NCBI GenBank assembly: GCA_002841375.1
Contig: PGZO01000030.1
Location: 1-51,166, forward strand
DNA: 51,166 nt
DNA from: Firmicutes bacterium HGW-Firmicutes-7
Lineage (GTDB): Bacteria; Bacillota; Clostridia; Lachnospirales; Vallitaleaceae
Reading direction: 5' to 3'
The notes under the pieces: generated by a model
Told to the model about the DNA's origin: nothing
The model's input: only the letters and a program-made list of their open reading frames with translations
Database searches by the model: none
Position numbers and translations under genes: made by a program
In this document: positions 24,721 through 33,148 of the stretch, piece by piece
Numbering within the stretch: position 1 is the stretch's first letter
Layout of the letters: every line of letters begins with the position of its first letter

Positions 24721-25071
24721 ATGGCTGATAAAATGACTAAAATTGATATCATTACACGTCCTTCTAAGTTTGAAGATCTAAAAGAAGCATTGAATGATAT
24801 AGGAATTACTGGCATGACCGTTACTCAAGTTCTTGGTTGTGGTATGCAAAAAGGTGTGACGGAAATGTATCGTGGCGTTCCTGTAGCGATTAACTTATTG
24901 CCAAAGGTAAAAGTTGAAATGGTCGTATGCGAAGTTCCAGTTCAAACAGTAGTTGATACCGCGACAGCGGTACTTAAAACAGGTGAAATTGGAGATGGAA
25001 AGATTTTTATTTACCCTGTTGAAAACGTTATTAAAATTCGAACTGGCGAAGAAGGCGTTCGCGCATTATAA
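24721..25071 (+). CDS. glnK: Nitrogen regulatory PII protein (GlnK/GlnB family)
   Basis: The 116-residue protein has the PII ferredoxin-like fold. The T-loop region EMYRGVPVAINLLPK includes the tyrosine used for uridylylation in other groups, and the B-loop segment TGEIGDGKIFIYPV binds ATP/ADP and 2-oxoglutarate. Coupling to amt means it most likely acts as GlnK, plugging the ammonium channel. Whether it is uridylylated here is not known. GGGGG precedes the ATG. Confidence 0.95.
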   Translation: MADKMTKIDIITRPSKFEDLKEALNDIGITGMTVTQVLGCGMQKGVTEMYRGVPVAINLLPKVKVEMVVCEVPVQTVVDTATAVLKTGEIGDGKIFIYPVENVIKIRTGEEGVRAL

Positions 25072-25084
25072 TACATAATATCTC

Positions 25085-25128
25085 ACATAGAACAACAGCC
25101 ATCTTGTTAGATGGCTGTTGTTCTATGT
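25085..25128. terminator. Strong terminator after glnK
   Basis: A perfect 20-bp stem has a TGTT loop (25105-25108): ACATAGAACAACAGCCATCT pairs with 25109-25128. A T-rich tract follows. It is one of the strongest hairpins in the window. Confidence 0.9.
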
Positions 25129-25190
25129 CTAATTCTTTTTATTCGGATTGAATGGAAACCAACCCTTTTTAACGCTCTTTTCCTGTTCAA

Positions 25191-25544
25191 TTAATGGTTA
25201 CATTTACACGAATGACAACTGTCACATGACGGTGCATCTGATGTCAATGAACCGCTTATATAATTATTAATTACCTCATCAATATTACCTTCAACGTCAG
25301 GATATACCAAAAGCTTTAAAGCTTCGATTTTTTCAAAAGCGCCACTTCCCATACTTCCTGCGATAACTACGTCTACTCTTTGATCTTTTAAATATTGTGC
25401 TAAATCTCCGTGCAGATGCTTGCTAGTATCAATCGAACTTCTATTTATTACTTGCCCTTTCACTATTTCACACAGGGTAAATAATTCGCATTTTCCAAAA
25501 TGCTTAGATACTTGTTGTCCCTCTGTTGCGATTGCTAATATCAT
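25191..25544 (-). CDS. NifX/NafY-like FeMo-cofactor-binding family protein
   Basis: The 117-residue protein belongs to the dinitrogenase iron-molybdenum cofactor family: MILAIATEGQQVSKHFGKCELF, then VDVVIAGSMGSGAFEKI, and a Cys/His-rich tail (CDSCHSCKCNH) that may bind metal. Such proteins carry Fe-S or FeMo clusters in nitrogen fixers, but the family is also common in non-fixers. No nif gene is in the window. The start at 25544 has GGAGG eight bases upstream. It follows the nth stop by 11 bases, in the same operon. Confidence 0.82.
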   Translation of the reverse strand: MILAIATEGQQVSKHFGKCELFTLCEIVKGQVINRSSIDTSKHLHGDLAQYLKDQRVDVVIAGSMGSGAFEKIEALKLLVYPDVEGNIDEVINNYISGSLTSDAPSCDSCHSCKCNH

Positions 25545-25555
25545 AATTTCCTCCA

Positions 25556-26215
25556 CTATTTCTTTGTTGATTGGTATACTACGTTTTCTTGACCCCAAGG
25601 ACAATAACTTAACAAAAAGCACTGCGAACATTTTGGACTTCTTGCTGTACATACAGCGCGTCCATGGGCGATTATTTGAATATTGTATCTTATCCAAACT
25701 TCTTTTGGCAACACTTTCATTAAATCAAATTCAATTTTTACTGGATCCTCGTGCATGGTCAGCCCCAGTTTCTTAGATAATCGTTTAACATGTGTATCTA
25801 CTACAATGCTCTCAATTTTGTAAATATTCCCTCTTATCACATTTGCAGTTTTTCTACCTACACCTGGCAAAGATGTGAGCAAATCGATATCACTTGGAAC
25901 TTCCCCACCAAAATCTGCCAAAAGTTTAATACAACAGAATTTAATATGGTGCGCCTTGTTTCTATAAAAACCAGTAGACCTAACATCTTCTTCTAACTCT
26001 GTTATATTCGCATTTGCAAAAGCCTCAATAGATGTATATTTCTTAAACAATGACTTTGTAACAATGTTTACTCGATCATCAGTACATTGTGCACTTAAAA
26101 TTGTTGCAATCAATAATTGCCAAGGAGTTTCATGATCTAAATAGCACTTTGCTTTATCGACATAGTACATGTCAAGTAATTCTATAATTTTCAAAATTCT
26201 CTCACTATTAGACAT
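25556..26215 (-). CDS. nth: Endonuclease III (DNA glycosylase/AP lyase)
   Basis: The 219-residue protein removes oxidised pyrimidines in base-excision repair. It has the helix-hairpin-helix LPGVGRKTAN with the catalytic lysine, the catalytic aspartate in VVDTHVKRL, and the [4Fe-4S] loop as C-x6-C-x2-C-x5-C near the C-terminus (CTARSPKCSQC). The chosen ATG at 26215 lies five bases after GGAGG; upstream in-frame ATGs at 26227 and 26218 overlap or abut that site. It follows a radical-SAM gene and tandem palindromes at 26232-26267. Confidence 0.94.
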   Translation of the reverse strand: MSNSERILKIIELLDMYYVDKAKCYLDHETPWQLLIATILSAQCTDDRVNIVTKSLFKKYTSIEAFANANITELEEDVRSTGFYRNKAHHIKFCCIKLLADFGGEVPSDIDLLTSLPGVGRKTANVIRGNIYKIESIVVDTHVKRLSKKLGLTMHEDPVKIEFDLMKVLPKEVWIRYNIQIIAHGRAVCTARSPKCSQCFLLSYCPWGQENVVYQSTKK

Positions 26216-26231
26216 CATATCCTCCATATGT

Positions 26232-26267
26232 TATTTCCATGGAAATATCTTTATTTCCGCGGAAATA
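26232..26267. repeat. Tandem 16-bp palindromes, 20-base period
   Basis: Two palindromes, TATTTCCATGGAAATA (26232-26247) and TATTTCCGCGGAAATA (26252-26267), are spaced by exactly 20 bases. The second also codes the last residues of the radical-SAM protein (FPRK-stop). They are almost identical, apart from the two central bases. They lie just before the nth ribosome site. Confidence 0.7.
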
Positions 26268-28008
26268 TATTGACTTCAAAAACCCGTGGATTGTGTCGCA
26301 TCTTATCTCTTTCATAATAATTAAACAAGAGCGCGGTCTTTCTTTTGTCGATTTCTTTCCCTTCTGATTTTTGATATCTTATCATATCATAGTCAAAAAC
26401 CTCTATATGCACCATTCTACTTATTTGCTTTGATGAATACCCCTCAAGTTGAGGTAAGTATTGGGAAATAGTACTTTCATTTCTATAGAAACTTGTTATT
26501 TCATTTGAATATGCATCCGTAAGATTAAGCCATTCTGGAAACTTCTTTACCTTTTCATGTAAACACCAATCTAACTTGATGATATTCTCTAAAAAAGTTG
26601 TATCAACACCTACGCCAATACAGCCAAAATCTTTTATGATTGTTGCGATACTTATCTTTGAATGGCTTATTTGATGATAATGGTTTGCTTCCCAGTATTC
26701 TGCAAGTGCTTCAAACAACTTGAAGGGTGTATTAAATAATTGTTCTAAATATAAAACAGTATAATAGTAATGCCCACTATTATAGTACACCTCAACCATT
26801 TCCTCGATCATTTTTAATTTTTGAATCTCTAAGTAACTCATGTCCTTTGTTAATAGAACTTCATAGGGTGCATAATCTCTATATTTGAGACCATACTCCT
26901 CACACTTTTCGTATATTCCAGATCCCTTCAAAACCTTTAAAAATCCTATTTGAAGTTGTTCTGGTTTAAGACAATAGACGTTGTTAAAAGACTCCTCAAA
27001 TGACGAATAATTCTCATGTGGCAAGCCAACGATTAGGTCTAAATGTAAGTGAATATTTCGACTACTTTTTAAACGTTTAACATTTTCAACAATTTGTACA
27101 AAATCAGTCTTTCTTTTAATTGCTTCTATTGTTGCCTCATGTGTAGATTGAACGCCTATTTCGAATTGAAACAAGCCTGGCCTCACCGTATTCAAAAAGG
27201 CAATCGTTTCAGCGTCTAATAAATCCGCTGAAATTTCAAAATGAAAATTGGTTGTCCCATTATCATGTAAATGTAAAAAGGACCATATCGACATTGCATG
27301 ATCTTTTTTACAATTAAAAGTACGGTCTACAAATTTAACTTGTAAAACCTTATGATTCAAAAAAAACTGAAGCTCGTTTTTAACCTTCTCAAAGCTTCTA
27401 TATCGCACACCTTTTTCAATAGAAGATAAACAATATTGACAATTAAAAGGGCATCCTCTAATAGATTCATAATAAATAATCTTATTTTCAAGCTCACCAA
27501 GACCTTCTTCATATACAAAAGGCAAATCATCCATTAAAAGTGGTTTTCGCGGTGCGTTACTAATTATAAGATTATTTTTTCTATATACCAATCCTTCAAT
27601 CGTATCAAATAAAGGGTTTTCCATCGTCAAATTTGTTACTAAGGTTTTGAAGGTTTCTTCCCCTTCGCCATATATTATAAAATCAATTTGCTCTTCTTGT
27701 GCCATGAGTTGATCTACTTCGTAGGATACTTCTGGACCGCCTAGAACAATTGGCGTATTTTTAGAGATTTTTTTATATGCATTCATTATTTTCAATACTA
27801 TTTCTATATTCCATAAATAGCAAGAAAAGCAAAGCACATCTGGCTTGCGCTTAAATATGTCTGATAAAATCTCATCAACACGCTGATTAATTGTATATTC
27901 AACGATATCTATATTAACCTCTTTACTATTTGCAACCTTTTGCATGTATCTAATTGCAAGGTTTGAATGTATAAACTTTGCATTTATGCCGACTAATAAA
28001 ACCTTCAT
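26251..28008 (-). CDS. B12-binding radical SAM protein, DUF4080 type
   Basis: The protein has 585 residues. The N-terminal cobalamin-binding Rossmann domain (about 1-130) is followed by a radical-SAM domain with the cluster motif CPFNCQYC (C-x3-C-x2-C, about 189-196) and a C-terminal domain of the DUF4080 type (about 390-585). It should bind a [4Fe-4S] cluster, SAM and cobalamin. Class B radical-SAM enzymes of this design often methylate carbon or phosphorus centres; the substrate here is unknown. It lies 65 bases after the L,D-transpeptidase gene and 35 before nth. Confidence 0.9.
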   Translation of the reverse strand: MKVLLVGINAKFIHSNLAIRYMQKVANSKEVNIDIVEYTINQRVDEILSDIFKRKPDVLCFSCYLWNIEIVLKIMNAYKKISKNTPIVLGGPEVSYEVDQLMAQEEQIDFIIYGEGEETFKTLVTNLTMENPLFDTIEGLVYRKNNLIISNAPRKPLLMDDLPFVYEEGLGELENKIIYYESIRGCPFNCQYCLSSIEKGVRYRSFEKVKNELQFFLNHKVLQVKFVDRTFNCKKDHAMSIWSFLHLHDNGTTNFHFEISADLLDAETIAFLNTVRPGLFQFEIGVQSTHEATIEAIKRKTDFVQIVENVKRLKSSRNIHLHLDLIVGLPHENYSSFEESFNNVYCLKPEQLQIGFLKVLKGSGIYEKCEEYGLKYRDYAPYEVLLTKDMSYLEIQKLKMIEEMVEVYYNSGHYYYTVLYLEQLFNTPFKLFEALAEYWEANHYHQISHSKISIATIIKDFGCIGVGVDTTFLENIIKLDWCLHEKVKKFPEWLNLTDAYSNEITSFYRNESTISQYLPQLEGYSSKQISRMVHIEVFDYDMIRYQKSEGKEIDKRKTALLFNYYERDKMRHNPRVFEVNIFPRK

Positions 28009-28073
28009 TTTTCCACCTACTTTTCGTTTGTGTATCCTTATAATTATACATTATTTTAGTCTGCAATGCAAAA

Positions 28074-28583
28074 TTAATCATGAATAACGACCATCGTATC
28101 ATCTGGTACATTATAGTAAAACCATTTTGCATCTTCTTCTAGTAATCTTACACATCCGTGACTTGCTGCTGTTCCAATTAGCTTTTTTTCTTCTTCAAGC
28201 ACATTAAATTCCTTATCTATTGGAACACTATGAAATAAATATTGTTCATAAAACCTTACCCAATACAATGCCCCCTCATCATACCGTTCCGAGTAAAACC
28301 ATTCACCACGATTTTCCAAATAAAATACACCCAGAATGGTAGGTTCTTGCTCTGTGCCACCTGAACATGGCATTTCTTTAACAATTTCCTCTCCTTTTCT
28401 TACTATTACAGTATGCTTCTTCTTTTCTAAGGCAACTTCCACCCATAATTGATCTTTATCTATTTGTACTCCTGCATAATCAATTACTTTTTTTAAATTG
28501 GTATTTTTGTTAATTGATGCCATGCTAATGATAATAAGTAAAAAAACAAAAGATGCCCATAAAAGTCCAAGTTTTTTTTTCAT
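28074..28583 (-). CDS. L,D-transpeptidase (YkuD domain), membrane-anchored
   Basis: The 169-residue protein has an N-terminal membrane anchor (about 5-24). The YkuD domain (about 45-169) has the histidine in YLFHSVP and the catalytic cysteine in ASHGCVRL, the standard HxxxxG...SHGC(V/A)R pattern. It forms 3-3 crosslinks in peptidoglycan, or anchors proteins, outside the cell. The ATG at 28583 is preferred over GTG at 28589 because TAGGTG lies five bases upstream. No LysM domain is present. Confidence 0.9.
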   Translation of the reverse strand: MKKKLGLLWASFVFLLIIISMASINKNTNLKKVIDYAGVQIDKDQLWVEVALEKKKHTVIVRKGEEIVKEMPCSGGTEQEPTILGVFYLENRGEWFYSERYDEGALYWVRFYEQYLFHSVPIDKEFNVLEEEKKLIGTAASHGCVRLLEEDAKWFYYNVPDDTMVVIHD

Positions 28584-28747
28584 ATTCACCTACGTATTTC
28601 ATTTATTATATTCTTATTAATAATTAAAGTTATTTATTCTATTTAAACCATTATCTTACACGCCAATACTGTTATAAAAATCTTCGAACTACTTATACTA
28701 ATTCTATACTTATTCACAATGATGAAATCTTTATGGAGGTCTTGAAA

Positions 28748-29608
28748 ATGAAATTTAAAAATATTGTTCTACTCTTTGTTTTTCTTTTTGTTTTAACTTC
28801 CTGTCAAGAAGCTGTTCTAGATGGAACGGAATCTTCAGTTTCTGAAACGGGTAATATCAAAAAGATTCAGATTACTTCTCCTACTGCGGATATACGTTCA
28901 GGATGTTCTAATACTGCTGAGGTTCTAGAAAGCGCTGATGCAAATAGTAAATTCGAAGTTGTTAACAAAGTAGATGATTGGTATGCCGTTAAGCTAGCTG
29001 ATAATAGCATTGGCTTTGTTCCTGAAAAACAAGTTAAACCAATTGTAGATGAGACAACACCAATTGATATGCCATCTGTAGCACAAAGAACCCCTGCTGC
29101 CCCAACTACAAAGAAGCCTACCACCGTAGGTACTAAACAAAATAATGACACAAACGGTACAAATGGCACAAACGGTACCGATAGCAATAACGCAAATAAT
29201 AATGCTACTACAAATGCTACTTCATTAAGTGCAGCTGAGCAAGAAATGGTGACTTTAGTGAATCAGGCAAGATCACAAAACAACCTTCCTGCATTGAAAG
29301 TAGACACCGCTTTGGCTAATGTTGCAAGAACCAAGGCAAAGGATATGATTGATAATAACTATTTTAGTCACAATTCTCCAACTTATGGTAGCCCTTTTGA
29401 TATGATGAAAAGTTTTTCAATTCGTTATATAAAAGCAGGAGAAAACATTGCGGGCAATCAAACCGTTCAAGCTGCCCATGATGCACTAATGAATTCTCCT
29501 GGTCATAGAGCGAATATATTAAGCCAAGATTATACGCACATTGGAATAGGTATTGTTGAAGGCGGAAACTATGGTAATATGTTTACACAAATGTTCATAA
29601 GCAAATAA
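28748..29608 (+). CDS. CAP/SCP-domain lipoprotein with SH3b domain
   Basis: The 286-residue precursor has a lipoprotein signal (about 1-20, LTSC lipobox). A bacterial SH3 domain follows (about 40-98: TADIRSGCSN, DDWYAVKLADNSIGFVPEKQV), then a linker rich in Thr/Asn (with NGTNGTNGTD, built on a repeated aca-aa-ygg DNA unit), and a C-terminal CAP domain (about 165-286) with YFSHNSP, AGENIAGN and NSPGHRANIL. This resembles YkwD-type proteins, surface proteins of spores and walls whose activity is not established. The ATG at 28748 is ten bases after GGAGG. Confidence 0.9.
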   Translation: MKFKNIVLLFVFLFVLTSCQEAVLDGTESSVSETGNIKKIQITSPTADIRSGCSNTAEVLESADANSKFEVVNKVDDWYAVKLADNSIGFVPEKQVKPIVDETTPIDMPSVAQRTPAAPTTKKPTTVGTKQNNDTNGTNGTNGTDSNNANNNATTNATSLSAAEQEMVTLVNQARSQNNLPALKVDTALANVARTKAKDMIDNNYFSHNSPTYGSPFDMMKSFSIRYIKAGENIAGNQTVQAAHDALMNSPGHRANILSQDYTHIGIGIVEGGNYGNMFTQMFISK

Positions 29609-29615
29609 CATCTCT

Positions 29616-29655
29616 AATACACCTCCTAAAAACAATCAACAATAGGGGGTGTATT
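29616..29655 (+). terminator. Terminator of the CAP lipoprotein gene
   Basis: AATACACCTCCT (29616-29627) pairs with AGGGGGTGTATT (29644-29655), with one mismatch. It lies eight bases after the stop. Confidence 0.75.
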
Positions 29656-29798
29656 ATAAAATATATGAATTATTCACATAAATACAATATTAAGGTATCT
29701 ATATCTGTAGCACTTGTCCATTGCTTTATTTTCTGTTTCGTAGTAAACTATAAGCTTGGGTAAAATATTATTTCAAACAACGAAAGTAGAGGTTATAA

Positions 29799-31613
29799 AT
29801 GGCTAAGAAGAAAATTATTAATATTGCAGTCATCGCTCACGTAGATGCTGGAAAGTCAACCCTAGTTGATGCTTTTTTAGGTCAGAGTGGTGTGTTCAGA
29901 GAAAACGAAGAAGTTATCGACTGTGTAATGGATAGTAATGATCTAGAACGAGAACGTGGTATTACGATTTATTCAAAAAATTGCTCTATTCAATATGGTG
30001 ATTATAAAATTAATATTGTTGATACTCCTGGTCACTCGGATTTCTCATCTGAGGTCGAACGTATTATAAAAACAGTTGATACAGTTATTCTATTAGTCGA
30101 TTCTAGCGAAGGGCCAATGCCTCAAACCAGATTTGTTCTCCAAAAATCATTAGAACATAACTTAAGACCAATATTATTTATAAATAAAATAGATAAAAAA
30201 GATCAACGCGCAACAGAAGTTGTAAATATGACCTTTGATTTATTTGTTGATTTAGATGCATCAGATGAGCAACTGGATTTTCCTGTTCTTTATGGCGTTG
30301 GCAGAGATGGAATTGCTCTGCATGAACTAGAACACGAAAATGAGAACTTAGAACCTTTATTCGATACAATAATTAATCATGTGATGCCTTATCCTGATAA
30401 AGATAATGAGCCGCTTCAATTTCAAGTTTCGGCTTTAGGCTATGATGATTATATTGGTAGATTAGGTATTGGTAGAGTTTATAGTGGGACACTTAAAGAA
30501 GGACAACAAGTATCTATTTCTAAACGTGATGGTTCAATTGTAACAGCAAAGGTATCTAAATTATATAGCTATGCTGGCTTGAAACAAGTTCCACAGAAAG
30601 AAATCTTCAGTGGGGATATTGCTGTAATTGCTGGTATACCTGATATTTCTATTGGTGAGACTATTTGTAATCTGGATAATGTTATTTCAATGCCTTTAAT
30701 TCAAATTGAGGAACCCACATTATCTATGAACTTTTTAGTTAATAGTTCTCCTTTTGCTGGTCGCTCTGGAAAGTTCGTTACTTCTAGGCATTTAAAGGAG
30801 CGTTTAGATAAAGAGCTCGAAATTAATGTAGGACTAAAGATTGAAGAACTTGGTGGTGTTGAAGGCTTTAAAGTGTCTGGTAGAGGCGAGCTTCATTTAT
30901 CCATCTTGATTGAGTACATGAGAAGAGAAGGATATGAAATTAGCGTCTCCAAACCAGAGGTAATTATGCATAGGGAATCCGATACTTTGGTAGAACCCGT
31001 TGAAAGAGTCGTTGTTTCCTTGCCAGATGAATATGTTGGTGCTGCTATATCTAGCCTTAGCATAAGAAAAGGTCAAATGGAACATATGGAATCTGATAAA
31101 GGCTTTACAAAGTTGGAATATATTGTTCCTACTAGAGGCTTACTAGGTTTCAGAACTGAAATGATTACTGATTCTCGAGGTGAGGCAACAATACTTCGTA
31201 CCCTTATTGGCTTTGAACCTTATAAAGGTGAAATACCCCAAAGAAATAACGGTGTACTTGTATCTGGTGAGCAAGGTACAGCAACACCTTATGCCCTTAA
31301 CAGTCTATCTGATAGAGCTTCAATGATTATTCCACCTGGCACTGATGTGTATGAAGGAATGTTAATTGGAATCAACTCAAGAAAAGATGATATGACTGTA
31401 AACCCTTGTAAAGAGAAGAAATTGACGAATACCAGATCTTCAGGTAATGATGATTCTGTTAAACTTGCTCCTCCAAGGACATTTTCGTTAGAGGAAGCCT
31501 TGGAGTTTATTGCAGATGATGAATTAGTTGAAGTAACACCTGACGCTGTTAGACTAAGAAAGAAGATGTTAAGAGAAGGCGACAGAGCTAGATATAGCAA
31601 AACTAAAGGATAA
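29799..31613 (+). CDS. typA: Translational GTPase TypA/BipA
   Basis: The protein has 604 residues. G domain: AHVDAGKST (about 13-21), RGITI switch, DTPGHSDF and NKIDKKD. Beta-barrel domain II, then EF-G-like domains (GRSGKFVTSR, GRGELHLSIL) and the specific C-terminal domain (about 500-604) complete the usual length. TypA binds the ribosome near the A site and aids 50S assembly at low temperature or stress. It stands alone under its own transcription unit. AGAGGT precedes the ATG. Confidence 0.96.
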   Translation: MAKKKIINIAVIAHVDAGKSTLVDAFLGQSGVFRENEEVIDCVMDSNDLERERGITIYSKNCSIQYGDYKINIVDTPGHSDFSSEVERIIKTVDTVILLVDSSEGPMPQTRFVLQKSLEHNLRPILFINKIDKKDQRATEVVNMTFDLFVDLDASDEQLDFPVLYGVGRDGIALHELEHENENLEPLFDTIINHVMPYPDKDNEPLQFQVSALGYDDYIGRLGIGRVYSGTLKEGQQVSISKRDGSIVTAKVSKLYSYAGLKQVPQKEIFSGDIAVIAGIPDISIGETICNLDNVISMPLIQIEEPTLSMNFLVNSSPFAGRSGKFVTSRHLKERLDKELEINVGLKIEELGGVEGFKVSGRGELHLSILIEYMRREGYEISVSKPEVIMHRESDTLVEPVERVVVSLPDEYVGAAISSLSIRKGQMEHMESDKGFTKLEYIVPTRGLLGFRTEMITDSRGEATILRTLIGFEPYKGEIPQRNNGVLVSGEQGTATPYALNSLSDRASMIIPPGTDVYEGMLIGINSRKDDMTVNPCKEKKLTNTRSSGNDDSVKLAPPRTFSLEEALEFIADDELVEVTPDAVRLRKKMLREGDRARYSKTKG

Positions 31614-31626
31614 ATTTTAAATAAAT

Positions 31627-31663
31627 AAAAAGCTGTCTCGTTTGTTTGAATGAGATAGCTTTT
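31627..31663 (+). terminator. typA terminator
   Basis: AAAAGCTGTCTC pairs with GAGATAGCTTTTTT (one G-U pair), followed by T. It starts 13 bases after the typA stop. Confidence 0.85.
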
Positions 31664-31704
31664 TTAAAGAAGCGAGGAGTAACTTGCTTTATTAGGTTAA
31701 AAAA

Positions 31705-31722
31705 AGCATACTATTGTATGCT
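31705..31722 (-). terminator. Terminator of the tRNA cluster
   Basis: AGCATAC (31705-31711) pairs with GTATGCT (31716-31722). On the minus strand it is followed by seven T, and it lies just after tRNA-Gln. Confidence 0.85.
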
Positions 31723-31735
31723 ATATTTTTGTATA

Positions 31736-31807
31736 CTGGGTAGGAAGGATTTGAACCTTCGAATGCAGGAGTCAAAGTCCTGTGCCTTACCGCTTGGCGA
31801 CTACCCA
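31736..31807 (-). tRNA. tRNA-Gln (UUG)
   Basis: The 72-base cloverleaf has acceptor TGGGTAG/CTACCCA, discriminator G, anticodon stem CAGGA-C-TTTGACTCCTG with anticodon TTG, and T arm GGTTCAAATCC. CCA is not encoded. Confidence 0.95.
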
Positions 31808-31867
31808 TCATTTACTATTAAGCTAAATTAGTTGTAAGCCAAGTATTACCTATATATTGATTAATTA

Positions 31868-31939
31868 AGCGCGAGACGGGATTTGAACCCGCGACCCTCG
31901 CCTTGGCAAGGCGATGCTCTACCACTGAGCCACTCGCGC
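31868..31939 (-). tRNA. tRNA-Gly (GCC)
   Basis: The 72-base cloverleaf has acceptor GCGCGAG/CTCGCGC, discriminator U, D arm GTGGCTCAGTGGTAGAGC, anticodon loop CTTGCCAA (GCC) and T arm GGGTTCAAATCCC. CCA is not encoded. Confidence 0.96.
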
Positions 31940-31944
31940 GCAAA

Positions 31945-32015
31945 AGCGGGTGATGGGAATCGAACCCACGTATTCAGCTTGGAAGGCTGATGTTCTACCA
32001 TTGTACCACACCCGC
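31945..32015 (-). tRNA. tRNA-Gly (UCC)
   Basis: The 71-base cloverleaf has acceptor GCGGGTG/CACCCGC (paired ends 31946-31952 and 32009-32015), discriminator U, anticodon TCC in loop CTTCCAA and T arm GGGTTCGATTCCC. It is the second glycine isoacceptor, next to the GCC gene. Confidence 0.96.
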
Positions 32016-32018
32016 ATG

Positions 32019-32094
<76 letters not shown>

Positions 32095-32115
32095 AAACAT
32101 TTTTGCAACTTCATG

Positions 32116-32144
32116 ATTATATCAACAAATCTAATTTAAGTCAA
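32116..32144 (-). promoter_or_regulatory. Promoter for tRNA-Phe/Gly/Gly/Gln
   Basis: On the minus strand, TTGACT (32139-32144), a 17-base spacer and TATAAT (32116-32121) lie 22 bases before tRNA-Phe, inside the 98-base gap after tRNA-Leu. Confidence 0.85.
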
Positions 32145-32192
32145 GTCTTTTGTTCGTTAAATGATATGCTTTTTCTACTTCTCATATCATAA

Positions 32193-32276
32193 TGCCCGAG
32201 ACCGGAATCGAACCGGTACGATCTCGCGATCGCAGGATTTTAAGTCCTGTGCGTCTGCCAGTTCCGCCACTCGGGC
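32193..32276 (-). tRNA. tRNA-Leu (UAA)
   Basis: The 84-base class II tRNA has a long variable arm (GCGATCGCGAGATCGT region), acceptor GCCCGAG/CTCGGGC, discriminator A and anticodon TAA in loop CTTAAAA. CCA is not encoded. Confidence 0.96.
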
Positions 32277-32281
32277 ATAGA

Positions 32282-32363
32282 TGGAGGGAGAAGGATTCGA
32301 ACCTTCGAAGGCGGTGCCAACAGATTTACAGTCTGCCCCCTTTGGCCACTCGGGAACCCCTCC
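32282..32363 (-). tRNA. tRNA-Tyr (GUA)
   Basis: The 82-base class II tRNA has acceptor GGAGGGG/TCCCTCC (one G-T pair), the typical CCCGAGTGGCCAAAGGGGGCAG D region, and anticodon GTA in loop CTGTAAA. It is the first gene of the cluster. Confidence 0.96.
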
Positions 32364-32379
32364 AAAAGTGACAAGTTAT

Positions 32380-32407
32380 ATAATACCATAAATATAGATT
32401 TTGTCAA
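32380..32407 (-). promoter_or_regulatory. Promoter for tRNA-Tyr/Leu
   Basis: On the minus strand, TTGACA (32402-32407) is followed after 16 bases by TATTAT (32380-32385), or after 18 by TTATAT. It lies 17 bases before tRNA-Tyr. Confidence 0.8.
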
Positions 32408-32441
32408 TACTATTTCAATAAGTTTTCACCCTATGTGCTTA

Positions 32442-32621
32442 TTATTTTTCCAGTTGCTCTCCCTTTCTTTTCCTTCGTGCATATTCCGCTTGTATCTCCA
32501 GACAATCTTGACATCTTAAAAACCCGGTTTGATGGGGGCGACTACAATCAATGCAAAGACCTAACGACTTTCTTTTTTCTTTTAACTTTCTTGTATTTTT
32601 CGTGCTTTTAGGCTTATTCAT
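32442..32621 (-). CDS. 59-residue zinc-ribbon-like basic protein
   Basis: The small protein begins with a lysine/arginine-rich segment (MNKPKSTKNTRKLKEKRKS), then has two CxxC pairs, LCIDC and LRCQDCL (C23/C26 and C37/C40), which should bind one zinc. A basic helix follows (EYARRKRKGEQLEK). It probably binds nucleic acid or the ribosome. AGAGGT lies five bases before the ATG. It sits between the tRNA cluster and the che-operon tail. I do not know its function. Confidence 0.7.
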   Translation of the reverse strand: MNKPKSTKNTRKLKEKRKSLGLCIDCSRPHQTGFLRCQDCLEIQAEYARRKRKGEQLEK

Positions 32622-32752
32622 CTTGTACCTCTAATAAAGGTTTTTTCTTTCTTTATTATTGTCAAGATTCATCGAGTTATCCATTTTTTATTAGCACTTC
32701 TGTAGTTTATTTACATCCTTCTACAATGATTTATGTACAAACGCTGACCTAC

Positions 32753-33148
32753 TCAAACTACCCCTAATTTGCCCATTACCTCTACCAACTTAGCAATATC
32801 TATTGGTTTTGAAGCATATGCATCACAACCATACTCAAGTGCCGTCTGGACAACCTCTGTTTCACCGAGTGCTGTTGTCATAATAATCTTCACTCTTTTT
32901 TCAACTGCTATGTCATTTTGAATCTCTAAATCTCTAATAGCCTTTAAAACCTTAACGCCATCGACCTTTGGCATCATTATGTCAAGACAGATCAAATCAT
33001 ACGGCTCTCGCTCTCTAATTGACATTAAATATGCATCAATAGCCTCTAAGCCATCAACAACAAGATCACATTCCCCATACTTACAAAGCACCTTATTCAA
33101 AAATTTTCTGCTTACTAAGTCATCCTCTGCTATTAAAATTTTTTTCAT
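32753..33148 (-). CDS. Single-domain response regulator (CheY-like)
   Basis: The protein has 131 residues, receiver only: EDD at 8-10, phosphoacceptor D56 in LICLDIMMP, T at TTALGE and lysine in SKPID. There is no output domain. Its start overlaps the stop of the hybrid kinase gene (ATGA), so it is tightly coupled to it and is the likely next phosphate acceptor or a diffusible output. It is probably the last gene of the che operon. Confidence 0.92.
   Translation of the reverse strand: MKKILIAEDDLVSRKFLNKVLCKYGECDLVVDGLEAIDAYLMSIREREPYDLICLDIMMPKVDGVKVLKAIRDLEIQNDIAVEKRVKIIMTTALGETEVVQTALEYGCDAYASKPIDIAKLVEVMGKLGVV

Noticed and set aside
25191-25544. Nitrogenase cluster
   Set aside because: Only one NifX-family gene is present, and that family is common without nitrogen fixation. 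No nifHDK or nifB is seen.
26251-26267. Second palindrome as a terminator of the radical-SAM gene
   Set aside because: It overlaps the last codons and no T run follows; the tandem copy argues for another role.
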